DNA of 39,651 nt, taken from contig NZ_KE007306.1 of the NCBI RefSeq assembly GCF_000397065.2, positions 484,623-524,273 of the forward strand. The letters run 5' to 3'. The position numbers and the translations under genes are program-made. Under the pieces are notes generated by a model that was not told the origin of the DNA, did no database searches, and saw only the letters and a program-made list of their open reading frames with translations. This stretch comes from Marinobacter lipolyticus SM19 (GTDB lineage: Bacteria > Pseudomonadota > Gammaproteobacteria > Pseudomonadales > Oleiphilaceae). Numbering within the stretch: position 1 is the stretch's first letter; each line of letters starts with the position of its first letter. Shown here piece by piece: positions 17,676 to 27,049 of this stretch.

Positions 17676-19319
17676 ATGGCACAAACCCGCATTCTTCCAC
17701 CAGCGGACAACGCCCACCAGTATCCCCTGCTGATCAAGCAACTTCTGCTCTCAGGCCCCAGGTATTCTCCCGACCAGGAAATTGTCTACGCCAACCGCAG
17801 CAAGTATACCTACACCGATCTGGTTGAACGCATCCACCGTCTGGCCAATGCTCTTACCGATGCTGGCGTAAAACCCGGGGATACGGTAGCAGTGATGGAC
17901 TGGGACACGCCACGCTACCTTGAGTGCTTCTTTGCGGTTCCAATGATTGGGGCGGTACTGCACACCATCAACGTACGCCTTTCGCCAGAGCAGATCGTCT
18001 ACACCATGAACCACGCCGAAGACGATGTGGTGCTGGTGCATGATGACTTCCTGCCCATTATTGAAGGCGTCCGGAATGAGATCAAAACAGTAAAAAGCTA
18101 TATCCAGCTCACCGACGACAACCAGGCAAAATCCACCGACCTGAACACACTCGGTGAATACGAAGCCCTGCTGGCAAAGGCCGGCACAGAGTTTGACTTC
18201 CCGGATTTCGACGAGAACAGTGTCGCAACCACTTTCTATACCACCGGCACAACCGGCAATCCCAAAGGTGTATTTTTCAGTCACCGCCAACTGGTGCTGC
18301 ACACTCTGGCAATGACCGGCTCTCTGTCAGCGTACGATGAGATGCCACTGCTGCGATCTTCATCGGTCTATATGCCTGTCACCCCCATGTTCCACGTTCA
18401 CGCCTGGGGTGTCCCCTACGCCGCTACCATGATGGGCATCAAGCAGGTGTATCCCGGCCGCTATGAACCGGAACTGTTGGTGGATCTGCTTAAAGAACAC
18501 AAGGTGTCCTTCTCCCACTGTGTACCAACCATCATGCAGATGATGATGGGCACCGAGTCCATCAAGACAGCCGACCTGAGCAACTGGCATGTTCTTATCG
18601 GCGGTAGTGCCCTGACCAAGGGCCTGTGTGATGCCGGCGCCAAGCTTGGCATTCGCATGTATACAGGTTATGGCATGTCGGAAACCTGCCCTCTGCTGAG
18701 CGTTACTCACATGAAACCTGAGGACCTTGAGCTACCACTGGAGCAACAGACCGCCAAGCGAGTCAAAACCGGCATCGCAGTGCCCATGGCAGAACTGGAA
18801 ATAGTAGACCCGTCTGGCAACCCGGTCCCCCATGATGGTGAAGCGAAGGGTGAGGTCGTCGCACGTTCGCCATGGCTGACTCAAAGCTACTTCAAAGAAC
18901 CCGAAAAAGGTGAGGAACTGTGGGAAGGTGGCTGGCTTCATACCGGTGACGTCGCGTCCATCGACCCGGACAACACTCTGGTGATCAAGGACCGCATCAA
19001 GGACGTGATCAAGACCGGCGGCGAATGGCTGTCCTCCCTGGATCTGGAAAACCTGATCAGCCAGCATCCGTCCGTAGCTGGCGCTGCCGTTGTCGGTGTT
19101 CCCGATGAGAAGTGGGGCGAACGCCCCCATGCGCTGGTCACCCTGAAGCCGGGCGAAAAAGCGACACTGGAAGACATTCAGGGTCACCTGAAGCAGTTCG
19201 TCGACACCGGTGAAATCAACAAGTGGGCCATTCCCGAGCAAATTGATTTCGTGGAGGATATCCCGAAAACCAGCGTCGGCAAGATCAACAAGAAGCTGAT
19301 CAGAGACCAACTCAAGTAA
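17676..19319 (+). CDS. Medium/long-chain fatty acid--CoA ligase (AlkK-like)
   Basis: A 547-residue member of the AMP-forming acyl-CoA synthetase family. The phosphate-binding loop YTTGTTGNPKG is at 188-198, followed by the later motifs YTGYGMSETCPLLS, GWLHTGDVASID and KTSVGKINKKLIR, whose lysine completes adenylation. By recollection it resembles Pseudomonas AlkK (shared blocks such as HTIN.RL, MNHAEDDVVL and PMFHVHAWG), the acyl-CoA ligase of the alkane pathway. It would activate fatty acids for the acyl-CoA dehydrogenase, crotonase and FadH encoded nearby. The start has AGAGG upstream. A strong terminator follows, so the gene seems monocistronic. Confidence 0.92.
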   Translation: MAQTRILPPADNAHQYPLLIKQLLLSGPRYSPDQEIVYANRSKYTYTDLVERIHRLANALTDAGVKPGDTVAVMDWDTPRYLECFFAVPMIGAVLHTINVRLSPEQIVYTMNHAEDDVVLVHDDFLPIIEGVRNEIKTVKSYIQLTDDNQAKSTDLNTLGEYEALLAKAGTEFDFPDFDENSVATTFYTTGTTGNPKGVFFSHRQLVLHTLAMTGSLSAYDEMPLLRSSSVYMPVTPMFHVHAWGVPYAATMMGIKQVYPGRYEPELLVDLLKEHKVSFSHCVPTIMQMMMGTESIKTADLSNWHVLIGGSALTKGLCDAGAKLGIRMYTGYGMSETCPLLSVTHMKPEDLELPLEQQTAKRVKTGIAVPMAELEIVDPSGNPVPHDGEAKGEVVARSPWLTQSYFKEPEKGEELWEGGWLHTGDVASIDPDNTLVIKDRIKDVIKTGGEWLSSLDLENLISQHPSVAGAAVVGVPDEKWGERPHALVTLKPGEKATLEDIQGHLKQFVDTGEINKWAIPEQIDFVEDIPKTSVGKINKKLIRDQLK

Positions 19320-19344
19320 ACGCTGCGTTTCACCGGTACTATGA

Positions 19345-19372
19345 AAAATGCCGCCCCTCGGGGCGGCATTTT
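19345..19372. terminator. Strong bidirectional hairpin terminator
   Basis: AAAATGCCGCCCC (19345-19357) pairs perfectly with GGGGCGGCATTTT (19360-19372). The T-run on one side and A-run on the other make it work in both directions, ending the acyl-CoA ligase transcript and possibly the opposing DUF839 transcript. Confidence 0.9.
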
Positions 19373-19422
19373 ACTGCGTATCCTGCACAGGCTCAGGAGG
19401 TCCCCCCTTGCAACGAGGACCG

Positions 19423-20859
19423 TTACACACTGTCGGGCAGAATCAACTCGTAAACCATACCGAGACCGTTGGTGAATCCACCCAGACCATTCCTGCCTCC
19501 CCGGTCCGAGGTAAAGTACATGCGCTTGCCATCGGGCGAAAACGCAATGCCGGCGATTTCCGAGGCATCCTGACCAACCACCTGAAGTAACGGCTTGAGG
19601 GTACGATCCGGAAGAATAACAACCACCTGCATATCACCACCATCCTCCGCCACCAGCACATCGCCCAGCGAGGTCACAAACAGGTTATCAACGCCGGACA
19701 ATATGTCGTTGGGCGCTTCGGCGGTTGCCCGCTCGTAGATGACCTCAATGGTCTGGGCCGCAACATCCAGAGCCCATATCCGATCATCTCCCTTGGTTGC
19801 GAAGTAGACGATACCCTGGAAAAACCAGACGCCCTCTCCCCCATCAAAGATCGTCGATTCTTCCAGACGATTCTCATGCTGCGGCTCATGGGGATTCTGC
19901 ACATCGACCCAGGTCACGGGTTGAGGCGAATGCAGTGCACCTTCAGCGCCCTCACCTCTAACACTCAACATCTGCAATCGACCTGACTGCAGGGCGGCGC
20001 GCTCTGCCCCCTCCGGCCAGTCGGAGGGGTCCGGAATCCAGCGGTAAAAACGCCCGTCCGGCATATCTTCGGTGAGATAGAGCCTTCGTTGCCGGGGATC
20101 AATGGCAATGGCCTCGTGGGAGAAATACCCCAGCGTCGGGCGGGCCAGCCCTTCACCCGGCTGGTAGGGGTCGCACTCCCACACCTGACCATTGGGAAAC
20201 TCCTCGCAGGAGAGCCAGGTATTCCAGGGCGTGACACAACCTGCGCAGTTGAAGGTCGTGCCGGACAGGATGGTGTATGAGTCAACAATTGTGCCATCGG
20301 GGTCAAATACCAGCACGCCGACCTGGGCAAGCCCCGGGGTCAATTCCTCCGCGGCGTTGGCCAATGTCGCCAATGCCGGATAGGTAAAACCAATGGTCCC
20401 GACTCCGGGTACTTCACTGTTGCTGATATATATCCAACCGCCGTTGTCTCTGGGAACCGCGCCGCCACCATCCGGGAAAATGTGCCAGGGTCGGTTACCC
20501 ACACCACCCGTCTGGGGCGCCAAAGGCGACATGCCCGCAGGCTGAGGCAGTTCTCCATTGATAGCAACGATCCTCGTCGCGAACCCCTCCGGTGTCCGCA
20601 CACCATGTATATCCGGAGTCTCCCGCAGAGGGCCGATATTCGCAAAACGACCGACCAGACTCTCTACTGTATCGGGAATGTTTCCGGGTACCGGCTCGAC
20701 ACCCGGCCCGGGAGCAATGGGCGAAGCCGACGATTCCGAGCTACCACCGCACCCGCTCAGCCAGGAGGCAGATCCAACCGCCCCCGCTGTAAAGAAGATG
20801 GTGCGCAGCACATCACGACGACTCCATCGCTTGTTGTTGGGGATCATTGGTCCAGACAT
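19423..20859 (-). CDS. PhoX-like (DUF839) phosphatase, predicted Tat lipoprotein
   Basis: A 478-residue DUF839/PhoX-family protein. The N-terminus has a twin-arginine motif (WSRRDVLRT) and then a lipobox ending LSGC, so it should be exported by Tat and lipid-anchored. Family-like blocks include GCVTPWNTWLSCEEF, GYFSHEAIAIDPRQRRLYLTEDM and GIAFSPDGKRMYFTSDRGG, a beta-propeller with acidic metal-binding residues. It is shorter and more divergent than the phoX at the window start. The start at 20859 has GAGGAAG seven nt upstream and lies 10 nt after the phoD stop, so the two are co-transcribed. Phosphatase activity is likely; the substrate is not known. Confidence 0.88.
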   Translation of the reverse strand: MSGPMIPNNKRWSRRDVLRTIFFTAGAVGSASWLSGCGGSSESSASPIAPGPGVEPVPGNIPDTVESLVGRFANIGPLRETPDIHGVRTPEGFATRIVAINGELPQPAGMSPLAPQTGGVGNRPWHIFPDGGGAVPRDNGGWIYISNSEVPGVGTIGFTYPALATLANAAEELTPGLAQVGVLVFDPDGTIVDSYTILSGTTFNCAGCVTPWNTWLSCEEFPNGQVWECDPYQPGEGLARPTLGYFSHEAIAIDPRQRRLYLTEDMPDGRFYRWIPDPSDWPEGAERAALQSGRLQMLSVRGEGAEGALHSPQPVTWVDVQNPHEPQHENRLEESTIFDGGEGVWFFQGIVYFATKGDDRIWALDVAAQTIEVIYERATAEAPNDILSGVDNLFVTSLGDVLVAEDGGDMQVVVILPDRTLKPLLQVVGQDASEIAGIAFSPDGKRMYFTSDRGGRNGLGGFTNGLGMVYELILPDSV

Positions 20860-20869
20860 AAAAGCTTCC

Positions 20870-22600
20870 TCAACTTACAGCCGTTCGAACAGGCGGGTGA
20901 AACATGGCCGTGCGCAGAGCCCGCGGCTCGGAAAGCGCCCGATCCTGATATATGGAGCTGTTTCCATCATCCACGCCAACCACTTTTGTTTTAGCGGGAT
21001 CGATCTTGCCGATATCATCTTCACTGGTAATGTTACGCACGTAATAGAACTCTGCCTGGGTGCGCTCCAGCGTGACATCCACGAGCATGAATCCTGGTGT
21101 TTTCAGCTCAACGTATTTCATGTGTGGGTTTGCGACAGGTACGGCCAATTCCGCCAGCTCGGCCACCCCATCCGGCAATCCGGGCGACGTTACAGAAGGT
21201 GTGACAAATTCGGCAGCCAACGGTGTGGTCAGGCTATTTTCCAGAAGATTGCCGGAGTCTGCGTAGACCTCGTTTGCCCAGGAGGTATGAATATCACCGG
21301 TAAATATGACTGTGTTGTCGATCCCGTTGTCTGCGAGGGTTTGCAGAATAACCTCGCGATCCGCCACGTAACCGTCCCACTGATCGACATTGAGGGCCGC
21401 CAACTGACCGTTGAACTCGGTCTCATCTTCCAGTCCGAGTGTTTTGGCCACATCGACAGTGCGGGCTATGTTAAGTTCGGCGAACATGACCTGCTGCCCG
21501 ATCATTCGCCACCGGGCTGAGGAATCTGTCAGCCCGGCCACCAACCAGCCTAACTGATCCTCGCTGATCAGCCGGCGATCCGCACTGAAGCGAGCCGGGT
21601 CACTGGGCGAGGAAACCTGCTGATCCCTGCCCTCCAAACGTGTGTCCATCATGAACAGATCGATCAGGTTGCCAAAGGCGAAATTACGCCAGATGCGCTC
21701 CGGGTCTGTCGGGTGCTCGCGGATCGGCAGCCACTCATGATAGGCCTGTATGGAGGCCGCCTTTCGTTTCGCCCAGTCTCCCTCAGTGGCTTCATCGTGG
21801 TTTTCCGCGCCACCAACATAACTGTCGTTCGCCGATTCGTGATCATCCCAGATGCAAATCATCGGAAACTGCTGGTGAACGGCCTGCAAATGGGGGTCCG
21901 TCCTGTATTGGGCGTAGCGCTGACGATAATCCGCCAGCTCAATCATTTCGTGGGGTGGCAACGGCTCTCGCCCGGGGAAATCGCCATACTCACCCGGCCC
22001 ATACTCATAGACGTAATCGCCCAGATGCAACACGAAATCCAGATCGGCGTGGTCACTCACAGCCTTGTAAACCGAGAACAGACCAAACGCATAGTTTGAG
22101 CACGAGACGACCGCAAACCGCGCCCGTTCAGTGGCGGCGCTGGAGGTTGGGAAAGTGCGGGTGCGGCCAATGGAAGAGCGCTGACTTCCAACTGAGAACT
22201 GGTAGTAGTACCAGGTGTCCGGTTGCAGGCCCACGGCATCAACCTTGACGCAGAAATCGCTGTCCGGGCCAGTAGAGGCATCAAACTTCGCGACGACCTC
22301 TCTCATCTCCCGATCCCGCGCAACAGTCACCTGTACAGGTACGCGGTCAATGGTTCGGGGCAATGCATCTGTCGGAGTCACCCGGGTCCAGAGAATTACC
22401 CTATCAGCCAGGGAATCCCCAGAGGCCACACCGTGGTTGAAAGCAACGGCCGGAAGCGACAACTCCTCTCCGGGTACAACTCCCGGGGAGGGTGCCTGAC
22501 CAGCACGAGAAGACTCCGACGAACTACCGCCACAGGCGGTTAAGGCGGTAAACGATGCGGCAGCGAGCCCCTTTACGACAGCACGACGTTGTTTGTTCAT
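20870..22600 (-). CDS. phoD: PhoD-family alkaline phosphatase/phosphodiesterase, predicted Tat lipoprotein
   Basis: A 576-residue PhoD-like metallophosphoesterase. The start at 22600 has GGAGAGAAG upstream. The signal has a Tat-like arginine pair (NKQRRAVVKG) and a lipobox (LTAC) followed by a Ser-rich linker. The metal-binding motifs HLGDYVYEYG, IWDDHESAND and FTGDIHTSW are all present, as in calcium/iron PhoD enzymes that cleave phosphodiesters and monoesters. An N-terminal immunoglobulin-like domain (residues about 45-150) precedes the catalytic domain. It is first in an operon with the DUF839 protein, and a Pho-box-like site lies upstream (22695-22712). Confidence 0.93.
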   Translation of the reverse strand: MNKQRRAVVKGLAAASFTALTACGGSSSESSRAGQAPSPGVVPGEELSLPAVAFNHGVASGDSLADRVILWTRVTPTDALPRTIDRVPVQVTVARDREMREVVAKFDASTGPDSDFCVKVDAVGLQPDTWYYYQFSVGSQRSSIGRTRTFPTSSAATERARFAVVSCSNYAFGLFSVYKAVSDHADLDFVLHLGDYVYEYGPGEYGDFPGREPLPPHEMIELADYRQRYAQYRTDPHLQAVHQQFPMICIWDDHESANDSYVGGAENHDEATEGDWAKRKAASIQAYHEWLPIREHPTDPERIWRNFAFGNLIDLFMMDTRLEGRDQQVSSPSDPARFSADRRLISEDQLGWLVAGLTDSSARWRMIGQQVMFAELNIARTVDVAKTLGLEDETEFNGQLAALNVDQWDGYVADREVILQTLADNGIDNTVIFTGDIHTSWANEVYADSGNLLENSLTTPLAAEFVTPSVTSPGLPDGVAELAELAVPVANPHMKYVELKTPGFMLVDVTLERTQAEFYYVRNITSEDDIGKIDPAKTKVVGVDDGNSSIYQDRALSEPRALRTAMFHPPVRTAVS

Positions 22601-22678
22601 GACTTCTCTCCAACGGGCCCGCCTGAAGTCGCCAGACGGTATACCGACAACCGAACACAAAAGGTGATAAAGGCTCAC

Positions 22679-22712
22679 ATTTTGCGTCTAGTCTATTACG
22701 AAGAAGTGACAG
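22679..22712 (-). promoter_or_regulatory. Possible Pho box and -10 for phoD
   Basis: On the minus strand CTGTCAC-TTCT-TCGTAAT runs from 22712 to 22695. The first half matches the Pho half-site, the second only in part. Ten nt later is CAAAAT, a possible -10 (22684-22679), the same geometry as in front of phoX. Weaker than that site. Confidence 0.35.
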
Positions 22713-22731
22713 TCATGAGGCTTTGGGGGCC

Positions 22732-22771
22732 AATAAAGCTCTGGCCCGTGGGCCCTGGCCGGCCTCAGAGC
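22732..22771 (-). terminator. Possible terminator of dadA
   Basis: On the minus strand GCTCTG-(AG)-GCC pairs with GGCCAGAGC, followed by TTTATT. The stem includes the dadA stop codon (22767-22765). The bulge lowers confidence. Confidence 0.45.
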
Positions 22772-24018
22772 CCGATGAAACTGAAATCGACTTCCGGCCG
22801 CCGACCGGAAATGATGTCGGTGATGGCAGCAGCGGAACCACAGGAATGGGTCCAGCCCAGCGTGCCGTGGCCAGTATTCAGGTAGAGGTTGCCGAAGTGG
22901 CTTTTTCCGATATAAGGCACATTGGAAGGTGTTGCGGGTCGCAGACCACTCCAGAATTCGGCTTCGTCCCAATAGGCCGCATCCGGCATGATTTCCGCCG
23001 TACGCCGGACAATGGACCGGCAGCGAGTATAGTTCAGGGTCCGGCTGTAGCCGCTCAGTTCTGCAGTACCAGCAACCCGGATTCTGTCTCCCAGACGAGA
23101 ATACACCAGCTTGTATTCGTCATCGATCAGGCTCACCTCAAAAGCCGCGTCTTTGTTCCTGACCGGGACGGTAATGGAGTAGCCTTTGGCAGGATAGATA
23201 TTCAGGAACAGTCCCAGTTTGCGGGCCAGTACCGCACTGAAGCTTCCCAGACTCAGAACATAGGCATCGGCGCGCAACACTTCGTAGTGGCCTTCTCTCA
23301 CCACCTGAACCCCGAGAATCCGGCCATGGGTACGATCAAAACCCAGAATTTCCGTGCCATAAAGAAATGTCACACCCGCCTCTTCGGCTTTTCGAGCCAG
23401 GCCCTGAGTGAACTTTCTTGCGTCCCCGGATTCATCTGCCGCGGTGTAGGTTGCCCCGGCAATCCGGTTGCGAATCGGAGCCAGAGCTGGCTCCAGCTCA
23501 ACCGCACGGGCTGCATCAATCACCTGGCGGTCACACCCCAGGTCACGCATTAACCGCGCCGGTGCCAACGCGCCATCAAATTCCTTCGGGTTGGTGTAGA
23601 AGTGCAGTATGCCCTTCTCCAACTGGTCGTACTCAATCCCGGTATCCTGACGCACCGCCTGCAGCTGAGCCCTGCTATAGGTGCCCAGGTTAACGATCTG
23701 TCGAATGTTATGGGCCGCCCTGGCAGACGTGCATTGCATGAGGAATGACAGTCCCCAGCGCCACTGGGCAGGGTCGAGATTTGGACGGAACAACAGGGGG
23801 GCATCCGGCCGGGTCAGCCACTTCAATATCTTGAGCGGTGCCGACGGATTAGCCCACGGCTCTGCGTGGGACACCGAAATCTGCCCACCATTGGCATAAC
23901 TGGTTTCAAGACCGGCTTTGCTCTGGCGATCAACCACGGTGACCTCATGGCCCTGCTTGCGCAAAAACCATGCAGTGGTGACGCCAACAACACCTGCCCC
24001 CAACACCAGTACGTGCAT
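22765..24018 (-). CDS. dadA: D-amino acid dehydrogenase, small subunit type
   Basis: A 417-residue FAD-dependent oxidoreductase of the DadA family, which deaminates D-amino acids (mainly D-alanine) to 2-oxo acids and passes electrons to the respiratory chain. The N-terminal FAD-binding motif VLGAGVVGVTTAWFLRKQGH is complete, followed by GLETSYANGGQISVSHAEPW and, near the end, YLNTGHGTLGWTHSCGSAA, all typical. The length is standard. The start has GGAGGATAGGA upstream. No alanine racemase (dadX) is adjacent, so it may act on D-amino acids from peptidoglycan turnover or outside the cell. Confidence 0.95.
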   Translation of the reverse strand: MHVLVLGAGVVGVTTAWFLRKQGHEVTVVDRQSKAGLETSYANGGQISVSHAEPWANPSAPLKILKWLTRPDAPLLFRPNLDPAQWRWGLSFLMQCTSARAAHNIRQIVNLGTYSRAQLQAVRQDTGIEYDQLEKGILHFYTNPKEFDGALAPARLMRDLGCDRQVIDAARAVELEPALAPIRNRIAGATYTAADESGDARKFTQGLARKAEEAGVTFLYGTEILGFDRTHGRILGVQVVREGHYEVLRADAYVLSLGSFSAVLARKLGLFLNIYPAKGYSITVPVRNKDAAFEVSLIDDEYKLVYSRLGDRIRVAGTAELSGYSRTLNYTRCRSIVRRTAEIMPDAAYWDEAEFWSGLRPATPSNVPYIGKSHFGNLYLNTGHGTLGWTHSCGSAAAITDIISGRRPEVDFSFIGL

Positions 24019-24109
24019 TCCTATCCTCCAGTAAGCGACTGTCCCTGTATGGGCAGTTCAATAGCAGGCACTATTCTAACGCCTGGAGACGGGTTTGCGT
24101 GTTATACCA

Positions 24110-24466
24110 TCAGCCACCGGCACGTTTTACGGTCCAACCTTTGGCCTGCAGTATCGGGACAAGGGTGTCCCGTTGATCGCCCTGGATTTCCACCACGCCG
24201 TCTTTCACCGTGCCACCGGTGCCACACTTGGCCTTGAGAATCTTGGCGAAGGATTTGAGTTCCTTTTCATCCATGGGGATGCCGGTCACCAGGGTCACAC
24301 CCTTACCCTTCCGGCCCTTGGTTTCGCGGCTGACACGTACGATGCCGTCCCCCGCGGGACGGGCTGGCTGGCCACAGGTGCAGTCAGCAACCGGGTTGCG
24401 ACAGTCAGGGCACATGCGCCCCTGCTCGGTTGAAAAGACCAACCCACCCGAGGATTTCGACTTCAT
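24110..24466 (-). CDS. yciH: SUI1/eIF1-like translation factor YciH
   Basis: A 118-residue protein. Residues 19-31 carry a small Cys cluster (CPDCRNPVADCTC), and residues about 50-118 form the SUI1/eIF1 fold (KGVTLVTGIPMDEKELKSFA, then KCGTGGTVKDGVVEIQGD). The family contributes to start-site fidelity and stress-dependent translation in bacteria, but its exact role is not settled. The start has GGAGAAAGC upstream. It is followed by 90 nt to dadA. Confidence 0.95.
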   Translation of the reverse strand: MKSKSSGGLVFSTEQGRMCPDCRNPVADCTCGQPARPAGDGIVRVSRETKGRKGKGVTLVTGIPMDEKELKSFAKILKAKCGTGGTVKDGVVEIQGDQRDTLVPILQAKGWTVKRAGG

Positions 24467-24500
24467 GCTTTCTCCGTTTTCGTTGGAAAGAATCAGCTAC

Positions 24501-25037
24501 TTAGTCCAGCCCCGGAGGATACTTGGAAAACATTTCGGCCACCACTTCGTCGATCAGCTCACGGCGATACTCCGGGGACTGATCTTCATTCAGGTAGCGC
24601 CGGCTGGCCGCTCGCCAGACCACGCGTTGCGTACTGGTGTCCGCCAACTCAATCACCAATTTGCCTTCCTGGACTTCCCGTACCGGCGGTGCGGATGCGA
24701 GTCCCCAGCCAAAGGGACTATGGCCGAATCCCAAGCCAAATCCCACACCGTAACTTTCGAGCCGCTCTTCTTCCACGATCTCCCAGGCCACCAACAGGTC
24801 CGCCTCGTCCGCGCTTACCTTTTTCATGGCCTTGCGATTGAGCTCACGTTCCACCGCGTTGCGAATGCGACTACCATCCAGTGACACTACTGACTGCCCC
24901 TCACCAGTCTCATCCATAAACGCCCACGAGGAATAGTTCCCGAACACGGCAGCGGAATCATAATCTGTCACCACGTTACTGGCGCAGCCTGCCATCGCCA
25001 ACATCAGAATCGATGCAATCAACACTCGAATAGCCAT
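24501..25037 (-). CDS. DUF4136-like lipoprotein
   Basis: A 178-residue protein with a type II signal peptide ending AMAGC (Cys18). After the lipobox it shows the DUF4136 pattern: VVTDYDSAAVFGNYSSWAF, a central block ADLLVAWEIVEEERLESYG, a Gly/Phe-rich loop (GFGLGFGHSPFGWG) and the strand GKLVIELADTSTQRVVWRA. These proteins are envelope lipoproteins of unknown role. The start has AAGGAGG upstream. It is near, but separate from, the SUI1 gene (34 nt). Confidence 0.85.
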   Translation of the reverse strand: MAIRVLIASILMLAMAGCASNVVTDYDSAAVFGNYSSWAFMDETGEGQSVVSLDGSRIRNAVERELNRKAMKKVSADEADLLVAWEIVEEERLESYGVGFGLGFGHSPFGWGLASAPPVREVQEGKLVIELADTSTQRVVWRAASRRYLNEDQSPEYRRELIDEVVAEMFSKYPPGLD

Positions 25038-25109
25038 AGCGAACCTCCTTACGGTTGCCTTTCAGGTAGTATACGGACACTTGACGCTCGGAGATGTAAC
25101 AACCGTTCC

Positions 25110-25715
25110 CTACCTGTCAAAACGGTAATCCAGTTTCTGGGCATCGCAGAAGCCTCCGAATTGCTCACCGCGATCCGCCGGTACCAGTACCCGGGCAGTT
25201 ACCGTTGAACCATACTCTATGGACTCCAGCACGGCATCATTGGTTTCACACCAGTGCCGCAAGGGCTGCTCGTCGCTGAAGCTCATCGTCACAGTCGCCG
25301 CATCCATGGATCGTTGTACCACGCGGTCCACTGCCGAAAGCACACTTTCCGCCGCCCCGGCATAGGCTCTCACCAAACCGCCGGCACCCAGCTTGATGCC
25401 GCCAAAATAGCGGATCACCATGACCAGGACATCGCCCATATCCTTGTGCTGAATCACACTCAGGATTGGTTTTCCCGCGGTTCCCGACGGCTCACCGTCG
25501 TCGTTCATGGCGGCTTCTGCGGCCGAACCGGGGCGACCTATTTGGTAAGCCCAGCATATGTGACGGGCGTCGGGATGATCCTGGTGCGCCCGTTCAAGCC
25601 AGTCTTTGACCTCATTCCTGGAGTTCACCGGGGCCACTCTCGCGATAAAGCGGCTCTTCTTCACTTCTGTTTCCCGCTCCAGGTATCCTGCCGGAACAGG
25701 GTAATCTTTATTCAT
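25110..25715 (-). CDS. yigZ: YigZ/IMPACT family protein
   Basis: A 201-residue two-domain protein. The N-terminal Impact domain has KKSRFIARVAPV, HICWAYQIG, NDDGEPSGTAGKPIL and VMVIRYFGGIKLGAGGLVRA; the C-terminal DUF1949 domain is EF-G-like. The role is unclear; proposals involve translation or RNA. ATG 25715 is preferred, with GAGGAG eleven nt upstream; an in-frame GTG at 25733 lies within that ribosome site. It begins 14 nt after the histidine kinase stop, so it may be the third gene of that operon. Confidence 0.93.
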   Translation of the reverse strand: MNKDYPVPAGYLERETEVKKSRFIARVAPVNSRNEVKDWLERAHQDHPDARHICWAYQIGRPGSAAEAAMNDDGEPSGTAGKPILSVIQHKDMGDVLVMVIRYFGGIKLGAGGLVRAYAGAAESVLSAVDRVVQRSMDAATVTMSFSDEQPLRHWCETNDAVLESIEYGSTVTARVLVPADRGEQFGGFCDAQKLDYRFDR

Positions 25716-25729
25716 GCGAACCCGACTCC

Positions 25730-27049
25730 TCACCCTGTTGCAAACACCGGAAGGCGAACCTGTACCCGTAAACCGCCCCGCGCCCCGGGCGCCGCTGAAA
25801 TTTCACCGTCGTGGGCAGCAACAATGTCCCTCGCGATAGCCAGACCCAACCCCCAACCTTTGCCGCCACGGGATTTATCAGCTCGAAAGAAAGGCTCAAA
25901 CAGGTGAGGAAGCAGTTCCGCGGGTACACCAGGACCTTCATCTTCAATAGCGAGTTCCAGCCATTCGCCGGAAGCCGTCACATCGATATGTACGTAGCGG
26001 CCGGGAGGGGTGTGATCAAGAGCATTCTGCAGAACGTTGTCCAATGCCCGCTGTAACAATCCTTCATCGCCCAGCACGGTTACAGATTCACCGGCGGGTG
26101 AGACAACCAGCTTGCAGTCCACCCCCTGGTGCTCTGCGTAATCTGCTGCGTCTTGCAGAACCCGGTTTATGACATTCACTGGCAGCACCGACTCCCGCTC
26201 TATGTCACCCCCGCTTTCGCTGACACGATACAGCGTCAGGATCTGCCCCGTCATCGCCTCAAGGCGCTCGTTCTGCCGCAGGATGCTGGCCATGAGTTCT
26301 TCATCCGCGCCACTTTCACTCGCCAGCTCAATGGCGATTCGCTGGCGTGTCAGTGGTGTCCGAAGGTCATGGGAGATATCACGAAGCAGGTGCTTCTGCC
26401 GCTCCAGTAAACTGCAAAGCTGTTCGGTCATGGCGTTGAATGCCGTTGCCAGCTGCCCCACTTCATCCCGCCGTTTTGTGATAGTGTCGCCGACCCTAAG
26501 TGAGTTATTCCCCCGGGCGATAGCCTGAGCGGTCGTTTCCATGTGTAGAAGTGGCCGTGAAACCCGACGGGCAATCCACCAGCAAGCCAGGGAGATCATC
26601 ACGAATGCCAGCCCCAGCTCTATAGCACGGAAGAATTTCGGATCCAGCCAGCCGGCACCGTGCATCCGTGGCCACGCCACCAGCCGATAACCGCCACCAA
26701 CATCAAGAACCGCAGGCTTTTGCGGATACCAGCCGGATTTCATTCGGTCACGAATAAACGAGGGGAGTCTACCGCCATTGTCATCCTGCTCAATGAGGAT
26801 CAGATGCAAGTCAATACGCTCACCCTCCGATCTGAGAAAACGCCAGGCTCCCCCCCGATCACCAGACTCACGAATTCTTATCGCTTCTTCGGCAAGGTCC
26901 CTGAGCCCTGCCTGACGTTCGATAGCCTCCCGCTCGCGATCCAGAAGCATTCGGGTCGCCAGGTTGCTGACCACCACAGTCACCGCCATGGCCAGCCAGA
27001 TCGAGAGGAAGATCCGCCAGAAAAGGGGGAATATTGTTCGACCCTTCAT
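25730..27049 (-). CDS. Sensor histidine kinase, CpxA-like
   Basis: A 439-residue membrane kinase. Helix 1 is at about 10-32, a periplasmic sensor of about 108 residues follows, and helix 2 is at about 141-161. Then come a HAMP domain (about 161-214), a phosphoacceptor His227 in RDISHDLRTPLTR, an N box (NVLQNALDH), and G boxes (EDEGPGVP; GKGWGLGLAIARDIV). It overlaps the regulator stop by four bases (ATGA), so the two are co-expressed. The divergent Spy/CpxP-like gene suggests envelope-stress sensing. The Cpx assignment rests on gene arrangement and overall resemblance. Confidence 0.92.
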   Translation of the reverse strand: MKGRTIFPLFWRIFLSIWLAMAVTVVVSNLATRMLLDREREAIERQAGLRDLAEEAIRIRESGDRGGAWRFLRSEGERIDLHLILIEQDDNGGRLPSFIRDRMKSGWYPQKPAVLDVGGGYRLVAWPRMHGAGWLDPKFFRAIELGLAFVMISLACWWIARRVSRPLLHMETTAQAIARGNNSLRVGDTITKRRDEVGQLATAFNAMTEQLCSLLERQKHLLRDISHDLRTPLTRQRIAIELASESGADEELMASILRQNERLEAMTGQILTLYRVSESGGDIERESVLPVNVINRVLQDAADYAEHQGVDCKLVVSPAGESVTVLGDEGLLQRALDNVLQNALDHTPPGRYVHIDVTASGEWLELAIEDEGPGVPAELLPHLFEPFFRADKSRGGKGWGLGLAIARDIVAAHDGEISAAPGARGGLRVQVRLPVFATG

